From positions 1 through 22,687 of the forward strand of contig CAZAYP010000077.1 of NCBI GenBank assembly GCA_964489425.1: 22,687 bases of DNA. The letters run 5' to 3'. The translations under genes and the position numbers were made by a program. This document shows positions 8,701 to 17,800 of the stretch, one piece after another; position 1 is the first letter of the stretch, and each line of letters begins with the position of its first letter. Source of the stretch: CAZAYP01 sp964489425 [NCBI: uncultured Verrucomicrobiota bacterium] (GTDB lineage: Bacteria > Verrucomicrobiota > Kiritimatiellia > RZYC01). Below the pieces are notes generated by a model. The model saw nothing but the letters and a program-made list of their open reading frames with translations. It had not been told where the DNA came from and did not search any database.

Positions 8701-11475
8701 GCTTTCGAAGAGATGAAGTTCACCTGCCTGGGCGACCTGGACACCGCCGAGGTGCCGGACAACACCGGGGAGAAGGTGTTGGCGTACTGGCAGTCGCGGT
8801 TTGTCCCCTACTCCATCGCGTTTGTCGGCGACAGCGACGCGCCCTGCGGCACCAGCGGGCGGTTCCTGACCATTCCCGTGGAAACCGCCTGCGCCAACCT
8901 GCCTGCGGACCTGTTCGGCACGTTCGGCTTCTCATCGAACGGCAACCTGATCACTGCCGCCGACGGCATCAACGACATTGATTCCCGGCTGTCCGTGCCG
9001 TCCACGCTGGAGCTGGCCGGCCCGGCGGAGGAGACCTACTACCTCACCCCCGTGTGCAACGCCTACCTCAACAACTACGCGGCCGAAAGCAACAAGTCCA
9101 GCGGCGTCGGGTTCATCAACCTGGCCGGCAAGGTGGACATTCCCTTCTTCGAGGACATGAAGGTTCACCTGCAAACCAGCGCCAACACCAACGCCGCCGG
9201 CGCCTCGCTCTACGTGGTGGGCGGCTGGCCCACGCGCGGCTGGACCGACGCGGACGGCCAGAGCTTCTTCGACATCACCACCTTTGATGCCGCCAACGAC
9301 GGGTACCCGACCAACGCCTGCGCCGACAACGGCGCCTACCGATCCGGCAGCGACTACCGGCCGCGGGCGTACAAGTGCTGGCTCGGCGTGGTGACCTTTG
9401 ATTACCCGCTCAGCTGGTCCACCACCACCAAGTCGTTCAAGTCGCCAGCCGCCGAGGAGGTGGACCTGCTGGTGATCAACATCCAGCACCAGGTGGACTA
9501 CCTGAGCGCGGACAACGCGGAGCTGAGCTTCGGCGCGCAGTACGATGGCCTGCCGCAGGTCAACCTGGCCGACATGGCGTTCAACGCCGTGGACGAGCAG
9601 ACCGGCATCGCCTCCTGCTTTATCAGCAACGGCATCGCCGCGGTGAGCGACGCGATTCTCGACGGCGTGGACGAGCTCAACAGCCTGGCCGGCGACCAGG
9701 CCCAGGAACTGATGGACGGGGTGGTGAACCAGCTCATCGACCCCGTGGTCAGCAACCTGTACGCCAAGCTGTACACCGCTTACACCAACGGGCCGGACAC
9801 CGACTATTACAGCGACCTGGTGGACGAGTACGTGGCCGGCGTTGGCGCTAGCACCAGCGACAACGCGGCCCAGAAACTCCAGGAGCTGACCGCCAACGGC
9901 ACCAACCTGATCAGCCGCGTGGACCAGGCCCTGGCCCGCGTGGAAACCCTGCTGAACGGATTCACCGCCACGGTGCCGGAGATCGGCCCCGGCTACACCA
10001 ATCAAATCAAGGGCCTGCTGACGTTCGAGAACGACGAGTACCCCGTGTTGACCGGTCTTGGCCAGCAGCTGGTGCAGCAGTTGGCGGTGGCGGCCGCCGA
10101 GGCCCTGGGCGCGGAGCTGGAGCCCGGCATGAAGGAGACGCTCAACACCATGGCGACCACGCTGGAGGAGGTCCGGTCCACCATGGGCGACCTGCGCGCC
10201 AGCGTCACCAACCTGCGCGCGCGCCTGCGCACCGGCCAGGACTTTGCCCTGGAGCTGGCCCGCCAGGTGGATCCCGCGGTCATCAGCAACGCCACGGCCA
10301 CGGCCGCCTCGGAAATCAAGCGGCGCATGGCCGAATGGCGCACCAACGCCATGCCGTTCACGGCCTACACGCCGGACGAGGTGCGGTCCATGATCCTCCA
10401 GCAGATCGAGGACCAGTTCTACGCCTCGGACGTGGCCGAGAACCTCAACACCGCGCTGCGCGCCCGGGTCTACGAGCTGAGCGGGGCCGTGCAGCAGGCC
10501 TGCGACACGGTGTTCCAGCAAATCAACGCCGCCATCCGCAACCTGATCTCGGAGTTCATGGCCGCGCTCGACGAGAAGATCAACGGCGCGCTCGGCAGCC
10601 TCTCCGACACCATCGGCGCCGGCCAGATCAACGGCTACGCCCACATCAACGGCGACTCGCTGCAGGAGCTGCGGGTGGATGGCAAGTTCCAGTGGAAGGT
10701 GCCCGACGCCCTGGAGTTCCAGGGCTACTTCATCATCCGGCAACTGGACTCGGACGGCGCAGAGGGTTGCAGCTTCGAGGGCGGCACGGCCAACGAGGTG
10801 ATCCTGGGCGCGGACGATGTGAGCCTGAACTGGCTCTCCGAAGGCTTGAAAGCCGACGTCTCCACCAAGTTCACCTTCATGACCGACCCAGCGGTGGAGA
10901 TCATGGGCATGGCCGGCGCGTTCGAGCTGACCGGCGGCACGCTGGGCTTCGAGTCGTTCAAGATCACGCAACTGGCGGCAGCCGTGGCGTTCGGCGCCCT
11001 GGAGAACTACCTGAGCGCGGCCGTGGGCGCGCAGTTTGACAGCGTGGAAGTCATGGGCGGCATCTACTTCGGACGCACCTGCACGCTCGACCCCATCAAC
11101 CTGTGGGACCCGGACGTGGGCGAGGTGCTGGGCGAGCCGCCGTTCACGGGCATTTACTCGTACGGCGAGGGCTGGATTCCGATCTACGATTACGGCTGCG
11201 TGTTCAACGTGTCCGCGGGCGCGGGCGCGGGCATCTTCTACTTCGTCGAAGGCCCGATCGGCGGCAAGATCATGCTGGGCGCCAAGGGGGAAGCCCTGTG
11301 CGCGGTCACGGTCAAGGGCGAAGTCCGGCTGGCGGGCAGCAAGAACGGCGATGACTTCAGCATGGTCGGCAAGGGCAAGATCTCCGGCAAAGCCGGCGTG
11401 TGCCCGTTCTGCGTGTCGTTCAGCAAGCAGGTGAAGTTCACCTACAAGAACGGGACATGGGATGCCGATTATTAA
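5734..11475 (+). CDS. Giant secreted multidomain protein with jelly-roll-like and CARDB-like modules and a long helical region, 1913 aa
   Basis: AGGAG at 5724-5728, 5 nt before the ATG, supports this start. The signal peptide (MNGKRTGVAALALALAIP) is cleaved near residue 22-23. Residues about 30-200 are beta-rich. Residues about 246-347 resemble a MAM/jelly-roll-like domain (DGVYLSTNGVQYQRI, then WIKFQQADN). Residues about 350-475 resemble a CARDB module, opening PDVALDGLSW and closing FPESNLTNN. Residues about 480-1290 are beta-rich without a family I can name and contain scattered cysteines. Residues about 1296-1630 switch to long, probably coiled-coil helices. The C-terminal 280 residues return to Gly-rich alternating beta strands. 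No catalytic motif, sortase signal, PEP-CTERM or obvious outer-membrane-barrel C-terminus was seen. It is the first of three tandem secreted-protein genes and contains about 28 Thr-Asn pairs. A structural, adhesive or matrix role is inferred; function is unknown. Confidence 0.9.
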   Translation: MNGKRTGVAALALALAIPMACGAWPTPPVEEYFGRVALPTNAYWSFASTTQGRIQVVGHSNVNARVETAGPIFSKCATACAADALVGGIYQCTSSVFLTRQKIYLDLSSPVAETIAFFVYESASSNGLYTLIHSNEVKYSAADTDIVSGYDSVTLETGKYYFIGAHWSATNCFFYTNLVAAENFSFGRLIHAYGDDKLSRPPATLTNLFTAPRRVYCQQLTTTRAGLLRMDGDRRTGAITSTNQAVLRLNLKNIAPLHLAFNFREAGNETGLDGVYLSTNGVQYQRIVNLSAGATMTWTRVETDLVAAAASAGMNLSTQTWIKFQQADNNPWPSDGCELENLRVYSRLLPDVALDGLSWSTLSAFRGTNDMLVVSLAPTVVGWGGLSNINSTITNHYELCAGGGTDVVQSADSVILWTMPAGLIFTQTLSDVLVVPAGKRLTNIWYNLFGQINRGFAFPESNLTNNSEISCCKFINHYSGKMHFGDILTAIYITNYFPGLVPPYSMTNHLISGTGIVAGYSFRFENYLVNKDLETLDYSVHPLNTNEVLLAITNQMESQHLEYRYVGGARLSGAGARADIRLRLPAGLGCATNATAMFLQPDLIFGQAALNQVMAPKTVTNSRALFFCEESKPLMYPVAYTVWRPTSGELELMRQGGDPVVYVRKDELQHLESYVGVVANPNMILKKSNERYYYFVKQMPFNPSVTAGSAYHDARVTTQLTFNRGTNVTHFPYGIWIPFRDGGTMDIQQDLVKVGSGSQFSVNLGATMHVRYERDCPAEQCPAVTGSGMVPMLYSVGLMIDLTADGGFHINTTLAPTNILWGSRQDGTYAQQTESFPSGSFYMPGHFMRGGRGHYAINTYYTPAEILLSGLLTNDLATLELNGTTNYLNGLGDYAGLNLRVGADGARQGQSSLGGTLSGWYPLAGRSKYYLRPSGVSGIHEADALDDKFQIYGYNILITNFGLSYLSGANIESRTDGEISLPTPADFEIAFEEMKFTCLGDLDTAEVPDNTGEKVLAYWQSRFVPYSIAFVGDSDAPCGTSGRFLTIPVETACANLPADLFGTFGFSSNGNLITAADGINDIDSRLSVPSTLELAGPAEETYYLTPVCNAYLNNYAAESNKSSGVGFINLAGKVDIPFFEDMKVHLQTSANTNAAGASLYVVGGWPTRGWTDADGQSFFDITTFDAANDGYPTNACADNGAYRSGSDYRPRAYKCWLGVVTFDYPLSWSTTTKSFKSPAAEEVDLLVINIQHQVDYLSADNAELSFGAQYDGLPQVNLADMAFNAVDEQTGIASCFISNGIAAVSDAILDGVDELNSLAGDQAQELMDGVVNQLIDPVVSNLYAKLYTAYTNGPDTDYYSDLVDEYVAGVGASTSDNAAQKLQELTANGTNLISRVDQALARVETLLNGFTATVPEIGPGYTNQIKGLLTFENDEYPVLTGLGQQLVQQLAVAAAEALGAELEPGMKETLNTMATTLEEVRSTMGDLRASVTNLRARLRTGQDFALELARQVDPAVISNATATAASEIKRRMAEWRTNAMPFTAYTPDEVRSMILQQIEDQFYASDVAENLNTALRARVYELSGAVQQACDTVFQQINAAIRNLISEFMAALDEKINGALGSLSDTIGAGQINGYAHINGDSLQELRVDGKFQWKVPDALEFQGYFIIRQLDSDGAEGCSFEGGTANEVILGADDVSLNWLSEGLKADVSTKFTFMTDPAVEIMGMAGAFELTGGTLGFESFKITQLAAAVAFGALENYLSAAVGAQFDSVEVMGGIYFGRTCTLDPINLWDPDVGEVLGEPPFTGIYSYGEGWIPIYDYGCVFNVSAGAGAGIFYFVEGPIGGKIMLGAKGEALCAVTVKGEVRLAGSKNGDDFSMVGKGKISGKAGVCPFCVSFSKQVKFTYKNGTWDADY

Positions 11476-11502
11476 GACCAGGCAAGTGAAAGACGCGGAA
11501 CT

Positions 11503-14500
11503 ATGAATAAACGGCTACGATGCATACTGGGGGCCGGCCTTGCGTGGGCGGCCATGGGCGCGGCGGCGGCCGCCGCCGACACCGAAAACCTCATTTTCAG
11601 CGCCGCCACGACCATCCGGGCCGGCGCGGATGACTGGGCTTATATCGTGTGGCAAGCCACGGACGACCAGCTATTGAACGAGCGCGCGGTGGCCGTGTAC
11701 GCCAAGACCGGCGCGGTGGCCGCGGCCACGGCCTACAACCTGTCCGGCATCGCCGCGGTGCAGACCGATCCGCGCACGCTGCAACTGTTGTGCAACCGCG
11801 CCACGCTGCTCGGCGAGGACCTGGGAACCTTGGAAACAGCCATCTCCAGCTATTTCCAGGAACTGGTGCTGACCAACTCGCTGACCCTGGCCGACAAGCT
11901 CTCCGCCGTGGTGCGCGGCACCCTGAGCGACCCGGAACAGTTCAACAACCTGGTGTTCATGGCGCGCACCCACCCGGCGATCGCCATGGCCATTGGCCGC
12001 GCCTGGGCGCTGCCGATCGCCGCCGGCGCCACCACCGTGGAACTCCGCGACTACGCGCCGGCCACGGGCCGCGCCGGGGCGGTGATCGGCCAGGTCACGG
12101 TGCTGGCCGGGTCGCCAACGGTCCTGCCCGCGCCCACCGGGTTGGTCGAGGTGGCCGAGACCAGCGCCCAGGGCGATCTTAACACGCGGTTCCTGTGGTG
12201 GTCGCCGCCGGACCTGGACCGCGCGGCGTTGCTGAACTTCGGCTATAACCTGTACCGCGTGACCCGGCCTTATGCCGAGACCCGCGGCTACCACACCTCG
12301 GCCCCGCCGCGGGCGGCGCTCGCGGACTCGAACATCGTCCAGGTTAACCGCTCGCCGATCCTGATCGACGAGGACGCGGTGACCAACGGGACCTATTTCT
12401 TCGTGGATGACAACGCGTACTTCGAAGGCGTGGTCCAGGGATTCACCAACGGCGCCCAGTTCTACTATTTCGTCACTGCCCGCGACCTGCTGGGGCGGGA
12501 CGGCGAGGTCTCGCGGGGGTGCCTGGTCACGCTGTGCGACCGCATGCCGCCGCCGGCCCCCGCGGGCCTGCGCGCAACGCCCTATTACCGGTACCAGGGC
12601 ACGCGCGGCATCAAGGGCCTGACCTTGACGTGGGACGCGGTGGTCCTGACCAACCCCGGGGAACGGGTGACGGGCTACTACGTGTACCGCAGCACCAACT
12701 TCAACGCCGTGCTCTACGAGAACCCGGCGCCGCTGGCCGGCCCCATCGCACACAACACCAACTTCAGCCGGTTCAGCTATACGGATACCAACTTTGTGTC
12801 CGCGGACATGACCCACACCCACTGGTACGTGGTGCGCGCCGTGGACAACAGCGCCTGCGGCGGCAACTATTCGCCCAACAGCGTGCCCGCGTTCGGCGTG
12901 ATCCGCGACTGGGAACCGCCGGCGCGGCCGACCAACCTGTCCGTCTCGGTGATCTGCGAGGACGTGGAGATCGAGTGGACCTACGACCGCGCGGAACCGC
13001 ACAAGCCGGGCGACAAGACCACCAACTTCAACTACCGGGTGACGACCCACCGCGACCCGGTCACCAACGGCGTCTCGGGCATCGACTGGGTGGAAGTCAG
13101 CACGCGTTCGTACAGTGAAGGCACCACCTACACCACCCGCCGGTACTTTCGCCCAGGATCTTCCAACGTGGTGGTGGACATTCGCATGACCAACACCGAC
13201 AACACCGTGATCTGCGCCCGGGCGGGCAGCGTGCACGGGCAGGTCGGCGACTGGATCTGCAAGACGCTCAACCCACCGGACAGCGGCAATTACCGGGACC
13301 TGGGCGTCACGGCGCGCGCGGTGTACACGCGGCGCATCCGCGACACGGACTGCAAGTGGCACGTGTCCCGCATCCCCGGCAGCGACGAAGACGAGGGCGT
13401 GGTGATCCACGTGGAGGTTCCCAACCAGGGCACCAACGAGTGGGCCCAGGAGTGGCGGGCTTACCACCGGCTGAACGGCGCCGGCCTCACGATGTTCGCG
13501 CAGGGGCTGATTACCAGCGTTTACCAGGCGATCGAGTTCACCAACGATGTGCCGGGCGGCGTCAATGGCGGCGAGGCCTGCTATTACCTGCAGTTGTTCG
13601 ATCGCCACGGCAACCCGTCGCCCATGTACTGGATCAACTGCGTGGACGTGACGCCCTTCGTGGATGTTCCGGCCACCACGCTCATCAGCCTGGAGCAGGC
13701 AAACGATCCCAAGACCGGGGCCCCCGGCATGCGCGCCACCTGGAACTGCCCGCCCTACAACGTCGAGCAGTTCATGGTATGTGTCGGGGCGGATCCCTAT
13801 GCGGCCGCGCCGGAATGCGCCGCGGCGATCGACATGCTCGAAGGTGATTTCGGCTACCGCTATTACTACACTGGCCGGGTGGGCGCTGACTTCAGCAGCA
13901 AGACCAGCGCTTTGCATTCGATCTTCTTTAACGTGGAGACGGGCGCGGTGTATTCCGTCAGCGTCGTAGCCATCGGCCTCGGCAACACCTCGGGCGACTG
14001 GAGCGACACGCTGGACTTCACGCTCAATCTCGTGGGCACCAACCAGGCCGGCGCCGGCGCGGTGCGGCAGGTTCCCTGGCCGCCGCGCGAGTTCCCGGTG
14101 ATCCAGCCCATTTCGTTTAGCGGCACCAACGACGTGTTCCTGCCGACTGAGGAACTCTACCAGCCTGGCGTTACCGCCGCGGGCGCGGGTGGAGAAAGCG
14201 GCGGGTTTGCCCCGCTGGCCCCGGATGGCACCCAGCCGGCCGGCCCGGCCTTTGAGGCCGGCGTGCTGCTGGCCAAGGATTACGCCCTGCTGGGCGGCAA
14301 CGACGTGGTGGGCGTGGGCATCGGCGAACTGGGCGGCAAGCTGATCACGGGCAGCCCGGGCTACTACGACATCGTTGAGCCCGCCAAGTCGACCAACTCC
14401 GTGGACCCCATGAACTACCTGTATCGGGACGCGCAAACCGGCGCCGGCGACAGCAGCGCCACCAACCTGGCCACGGTGTTCCCCTGCGTGATGTACCGGT

Positions 14501-14802
14501 ACCAGGTGGCCAACAGCAACCTGAACCACATCTCCCACGACGTGGTCCAGGTGTCGCCGCTGATGGAGAACATCGCCTACCAGGAGGTGCCCGGCGTGCC
14601 GGTGCACACGCGCATTTTGGATCCGTTCATTGCCATCATCCCCAACACGGAGTTCCAGGAAACCTATTATTCCATTTTCCTGATCGACACCCAACCGGTC
14701 ATCCGCGGGGCCACGTACCAGTACATGCTGGTACGGTTCGCGGATAACGGCGAAATCGACCGCATCCTGCCCATGCGCAACGTGGTCACCATCCCGGAAT
14801 GA
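11503..14802 (+). CDS. Secreted protein with a chain of fibronectin type III-like domains, 1099 aa
   Basis: A signal peptide (MNKRLRCILGAGLAWAAMGAAAAAA, cleavage near 25) is followed by an alpha/beta N-terminal region (about 26-200). Fn3-like domains begin near residues 209 (PAPTGL), 349 (PPPAPAGL) and 472 (PPARPTNL), each with a repeated YxVYR or YxVxA strand. More divergent copies begin near 630 and 727. The linker from about 885 to 930 is Gly/Pro/Ala-rich, and a beta-rich C-terminal domain follows (about 930-1099). Fn3 chains in bacterial extracellular proteins usually act as spacers or carbohydrate- and protein-binding modules. No catalytic domain is visible, so a non-enzymatic role is more likely. 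The gene starts 27 bp after the previous one with only a weak GGAA site and ends 7 bp before the next, so the three probably form one operon. Confidence 0.9.
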   Translation: MNKRLRCILGAGLAWAAMGAAAAAADTENLIFSAATTIRAGADDWAYIVWQATDDQLLNERAVAVYAKTGAVAAATAYNLSGIAAVQTDPRTLQLLCNRATLLGEDLGTLETAISSYFQELVLTNSLTLADKLSAVVRGTLSDPEQFNNLVFMARTHPAIAMAIGRAWALPIAAGATTVELRDYAPATGRAGAVIGQVTVLAGSPTVLPAPTGLVEVAETSAQGDLNTRFLWWSPPDLDRAALLNFGYNLYRVTRPYAETRGYHTSAPPRAALADSNIVQVNRSPILIDEDAVTNGTYFFVDDNAYFEGVVQGFTNGAQFYYFVTARDLLGRDGEVSRGCLVTLCDRMPPPAPAGLRATPYYRYQGTRGIKGLTLTWDAVVLTNPGERVTGYYVYRSTNFNAVLYENPAPLAGPIAHNTNFSRFSYTDTNFVSADMTHTHWYVVRAVDNSACGGNYSPNSVPAFGVIRDWEPPARPTNLSVSVICEDVEIEWTYDRAEPHKPGDKTTNFNYRVTTHRDPVTNGVSGIDWVEVSTRSYSEGTTYTTRRYFRPGSSNVVVDIRMTNTDNTVICARAGSVHGQVGDWICKTLNPPDSGNYRDLGVTARAVYTRRIRDTDCKWHVSRIPGSDEDEGVVIHVEVPNQGTNEWAQEWRAYHRLNGAGLTMFAQGLITSVYQAIEFTNDVPGGVNGGEACYYLQLFDRHGNPSPMYWINCVDVTPFVDVPATTLISLEQANDPKTGAPGMRATWNCPPYNVEQFMVCVGADPYAAAPECAAAIDMLEGDFGYRYYYTGRVGADFSSKTSALHSIFFNVETGAVYSVSVVAIGLGNTSGDWSDTLDFTLNLVGTNQAGAGAVRQVPWPPREFPVIQPISFSGTNDVFLPTEELYQPGVTAAGAGGESGGFAPLAPDGTQPAGPAFEAGVLLAKDYALLGGNDVVGVGIGELGGKLITGSPGYYDIVEPAKSTNSVDPMNYLYRDAQTGAGDSSATNLATVFPCVMYRYQVANSNLNHISHDVVQVSPLMENIAYQEVPGVPVHTRILDPFIAIIPNTEFQETYYSIFLIDTQPVIRGATYQYMLVRFADNGEIDRILPMRNVVTIPE

Positions 14803-14809
14803 CAAGGTC

Positions 14810-17800
14810 ATGAAAACCCCAACCGCCCGCTGCTCGCTTCGTCCCTGCCGGTTCCCTGTTGCCCTGGCGGCCACGGGGCTGCTCATGCCCCTGCTGGCTC
14901 TAGCCGGCGGGTTCGTCTACGAGAACCCGGCCGAGTTCCTGGCCAGCGGTGACTTTGACGGCGACGGGCGCACCGACGCGCTGATCGTGGACCGCGACAG
15001 CGGCGTGTACCGCGTCGGCTACCAGACCCCGACGGGGTCGCTCGCGTGGGCGGAGGCGCGCGCCGGCGGCGTGGAGGATGTTGCCGGCGTGACGGCCGGC
15101 CGCCTTACCAGCACCAATTTTGATGCGCTGGCTATGGCCGCGCCGGCGGCCAACCGGGTCAACGTGATCGAGGCCGATCAGCGCAGCGCGCCCGAAGCGC
15201 CCATGGCGGTCCATCCCTACGGCCTGGGCGCTGCCACGGTGGTCGCCCTGGACACCCTGGGCGGCGGCAACACGCCGCACGACGACCTGGTGGTGTGGAG
15301 CGGGTGGAACGGGTCGGCGATCCATCAAGTGGCATTTATGCGGGCGCCGGGGCTGACCAACTATGCCCAGGCCGGCACGCTGATCAAGCTGGCGCGCGGC
15401 AACGCCGTGGCCATGGACCCGGCGCGGGTCAAGTTTGGCGCCTTCATGGATCGCCGGCCCGGCGCGGGCTTGACCGTGCTGGACCTGACGAACGCCCTGT
15501 TGATGCGCCCCATCTTTATCACCAATCTGAACGTGGCCAGCGACTATGCGGCCGGCGTGTTTGGCACCAACCTGTTCAACTTCCTCGTGTATGTTCCCGG
15601 CCAGGACGGGCTGACCTCGTACCGGATCGACAAACCGGCCAGCTATCGCGTGGCCGCCACCAATGTGTTCACGCTGGGCGCTGCCATTGGACAGGTGTTT
15701 ATCGTGCAGGCCCGCGGCAGCAACATGGTTTTTGTGGTGTTCACTAATGGCGCCACGGGCACCTTTTACAGCTATGATGGCAGCAGCGGGCTGACGCCGC
15801 TGCAGAGCCTGTCGGCGCCGGCGGGCGCCCGGCTCACCGGAGTAGCGCCGCTGGGCACCAACGACTTTGCCCTGCTGAGCGGGGATCCCGCCTCGTGCCG
15901 CACCACCAACGCGACGGTTTATCGTTTCAGCGGCACCTTGTTCACTGCCGGCGCGGCGGCCGCCGTGCCCGCTCCTGCGGCCTATGCCGGCAAAGCCAAC
16001 GTGCTGCTGTACCGCGAGGAGCCCATGGTGAGCAGCCGGCCGGGCCGGGTGGCGGCCTGGCACGTCAACGACTGGAGCGCGGCCATCATGCAGAGCGGCA
16101 CCGTGGCCCATGTGCTGGTCTGGCGCGACACGGGCGCCACCACGGGCCTGGTGAGCGCCGGCAGCGCCACGCTTGGGCCGGTTCCGGCTTCGGCGCACTT
16201 TGCCATGCCCAACCAGAAGGGCACCAACTACTCCGTGTTCTGCCTGGACGCCGCCGCCGGCGCGGGGATCCCGGTCGTGAGCATTGCGCCGCCGCCGGGA
16301 GCATACCAGGCCGCCGTGTTCATCACCCTCACCAACGAAGCCGCGTTGCCCATGTATTACCGCCGTGACGCCAACCTGGCCTGGTCCCTGTACACCACGG
16401 GATTTTTCATATTCCGGGATTGCACCATCCAGTATTACGCCGGAGCCCGCGACCCGACCGCCGGGCCGGTGGCGGCCACCACGCCCAAAAGCCCCATCCA
16501 GAGCGCCGCGTACACCCTGGTGGCCGACCCCGACGCGCTGGATTCCGACGGCGACGGCGTGCCGGACTACGTGGAACTGGCCTACGGGCTGGACCCGGTC
16601 AACAGCGGCAGCGACGGCGACGGCGACGGGTTGCTGGACCTCGAGGAACTGCTGCGCGGCACCAACCCCAACCTGGCCGATTCGGACGGCGACACGTGGA
16701 TCGACCTCACCGAATTGCGGTACGGCAGCGACCCCAACAACGCTGCGGACCACCCGCCGGCGGACGCGGTCATCTCCAACGACATCGCGCGCGTGGAGCA
16801 GGACGCGGTCTTTGACCAATACCTTGTGCCGCGGCCTTACGATGGCATCATGGTCCAGTCGGTCAACGCGGCCAGCGGCACGACCGTGCGCGCCAGTGCC
16901 CTCGGCGGCAGCCTGCTGGCCAGCGCCGCGGTCACGACCAACCGCTTCAACGGCACGAACGTCGACTACAGCGTGCGTTTCCAGCGCCTGGTGGTGGATC
17001 GGCCGCCGGCGCTGTTTTCGGTGATCACGGATCCCAACATGGCCATTGCCACGGGCAACTGGACCGATGGCCAGCTCATCGGCCGGGAACTGCTGGGCAT
17101 GGTTCCGGCCCCGGAAGCGTTCCCGCTCGCAGTGCCCTATCACTACGCCGGCGCCGGGCTGGCGGTGGAGGGGTCCAACTGGGTACACGCCGCGCAAACC
17201 ACGTTCACCAACGGCGCGCGCCTGGCTATGCTGCGGGACCTGGATTACCTGGACACGCTCGCCGCCCTGCTCATCGAGCGCAAAGTCGGCGACCTGCTAT
17301 CCCAGCGTGGCGTGACCACCAACCGGCTGATCACCTTGTTCCCCGGCCGGGACGGTGACGCGGGCCTGGATGCGCCCACGGCCGCGACCTTGAACGCACT
17401 GCAAGACCAAACCACCAACGGCCTGCCGGGGTACCGGCTGGCGGACCTGCACGCCACGATCACCGGCCAGCTGTCCAACGTGTTCAACGCCGATATCAAC
17501 ATGCTGCGCTATCTCGACCAGTTTATTTACCAGATCAGCAGCCGGGACAGCGATGTATCCAATGGTTACTACCGGTTGCCGGCGACCGTGCTGCGCGAGT
17601 ATATCAGTTCGGGGCGCATGGATGCCGCATACTCCAACCGGCTGGGCTGGGGTGAATACAACTACAGCCGGGCATGGGCGGGCGTCACTACCATCCTGGC
17701 CGCGGTGCAGTCGCGGCCGGTGCGATCTTTCACCGGCATGTCCGTGCGCACCAACTCGTTTTCCAACGGCTGCTCCATGCTTTGGGACGCGGACAGCAAC

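Noticed and set aside
5662-10971. Long minus-strand open frames (500, 461 and 679 codons) opposite the 1913-aa gene
   Set aside because: They have shadow composition (Val/His/Gln/Arg repeats) and no ribosome site or signal, while the plus strand has a signal peptide and identifiable modules.
11671-14886. 1071-codon open frame on the minus strand
   Set aside because: Exact antisense of the Fn3 protein. The length is explained by high GC and few stop codons; the composition is not protein-like.
14900-17197. 765-codon open frame on the minus strand
   Set aside because: Antisense to the calcium-repeat protein; no motif or ribosome site.
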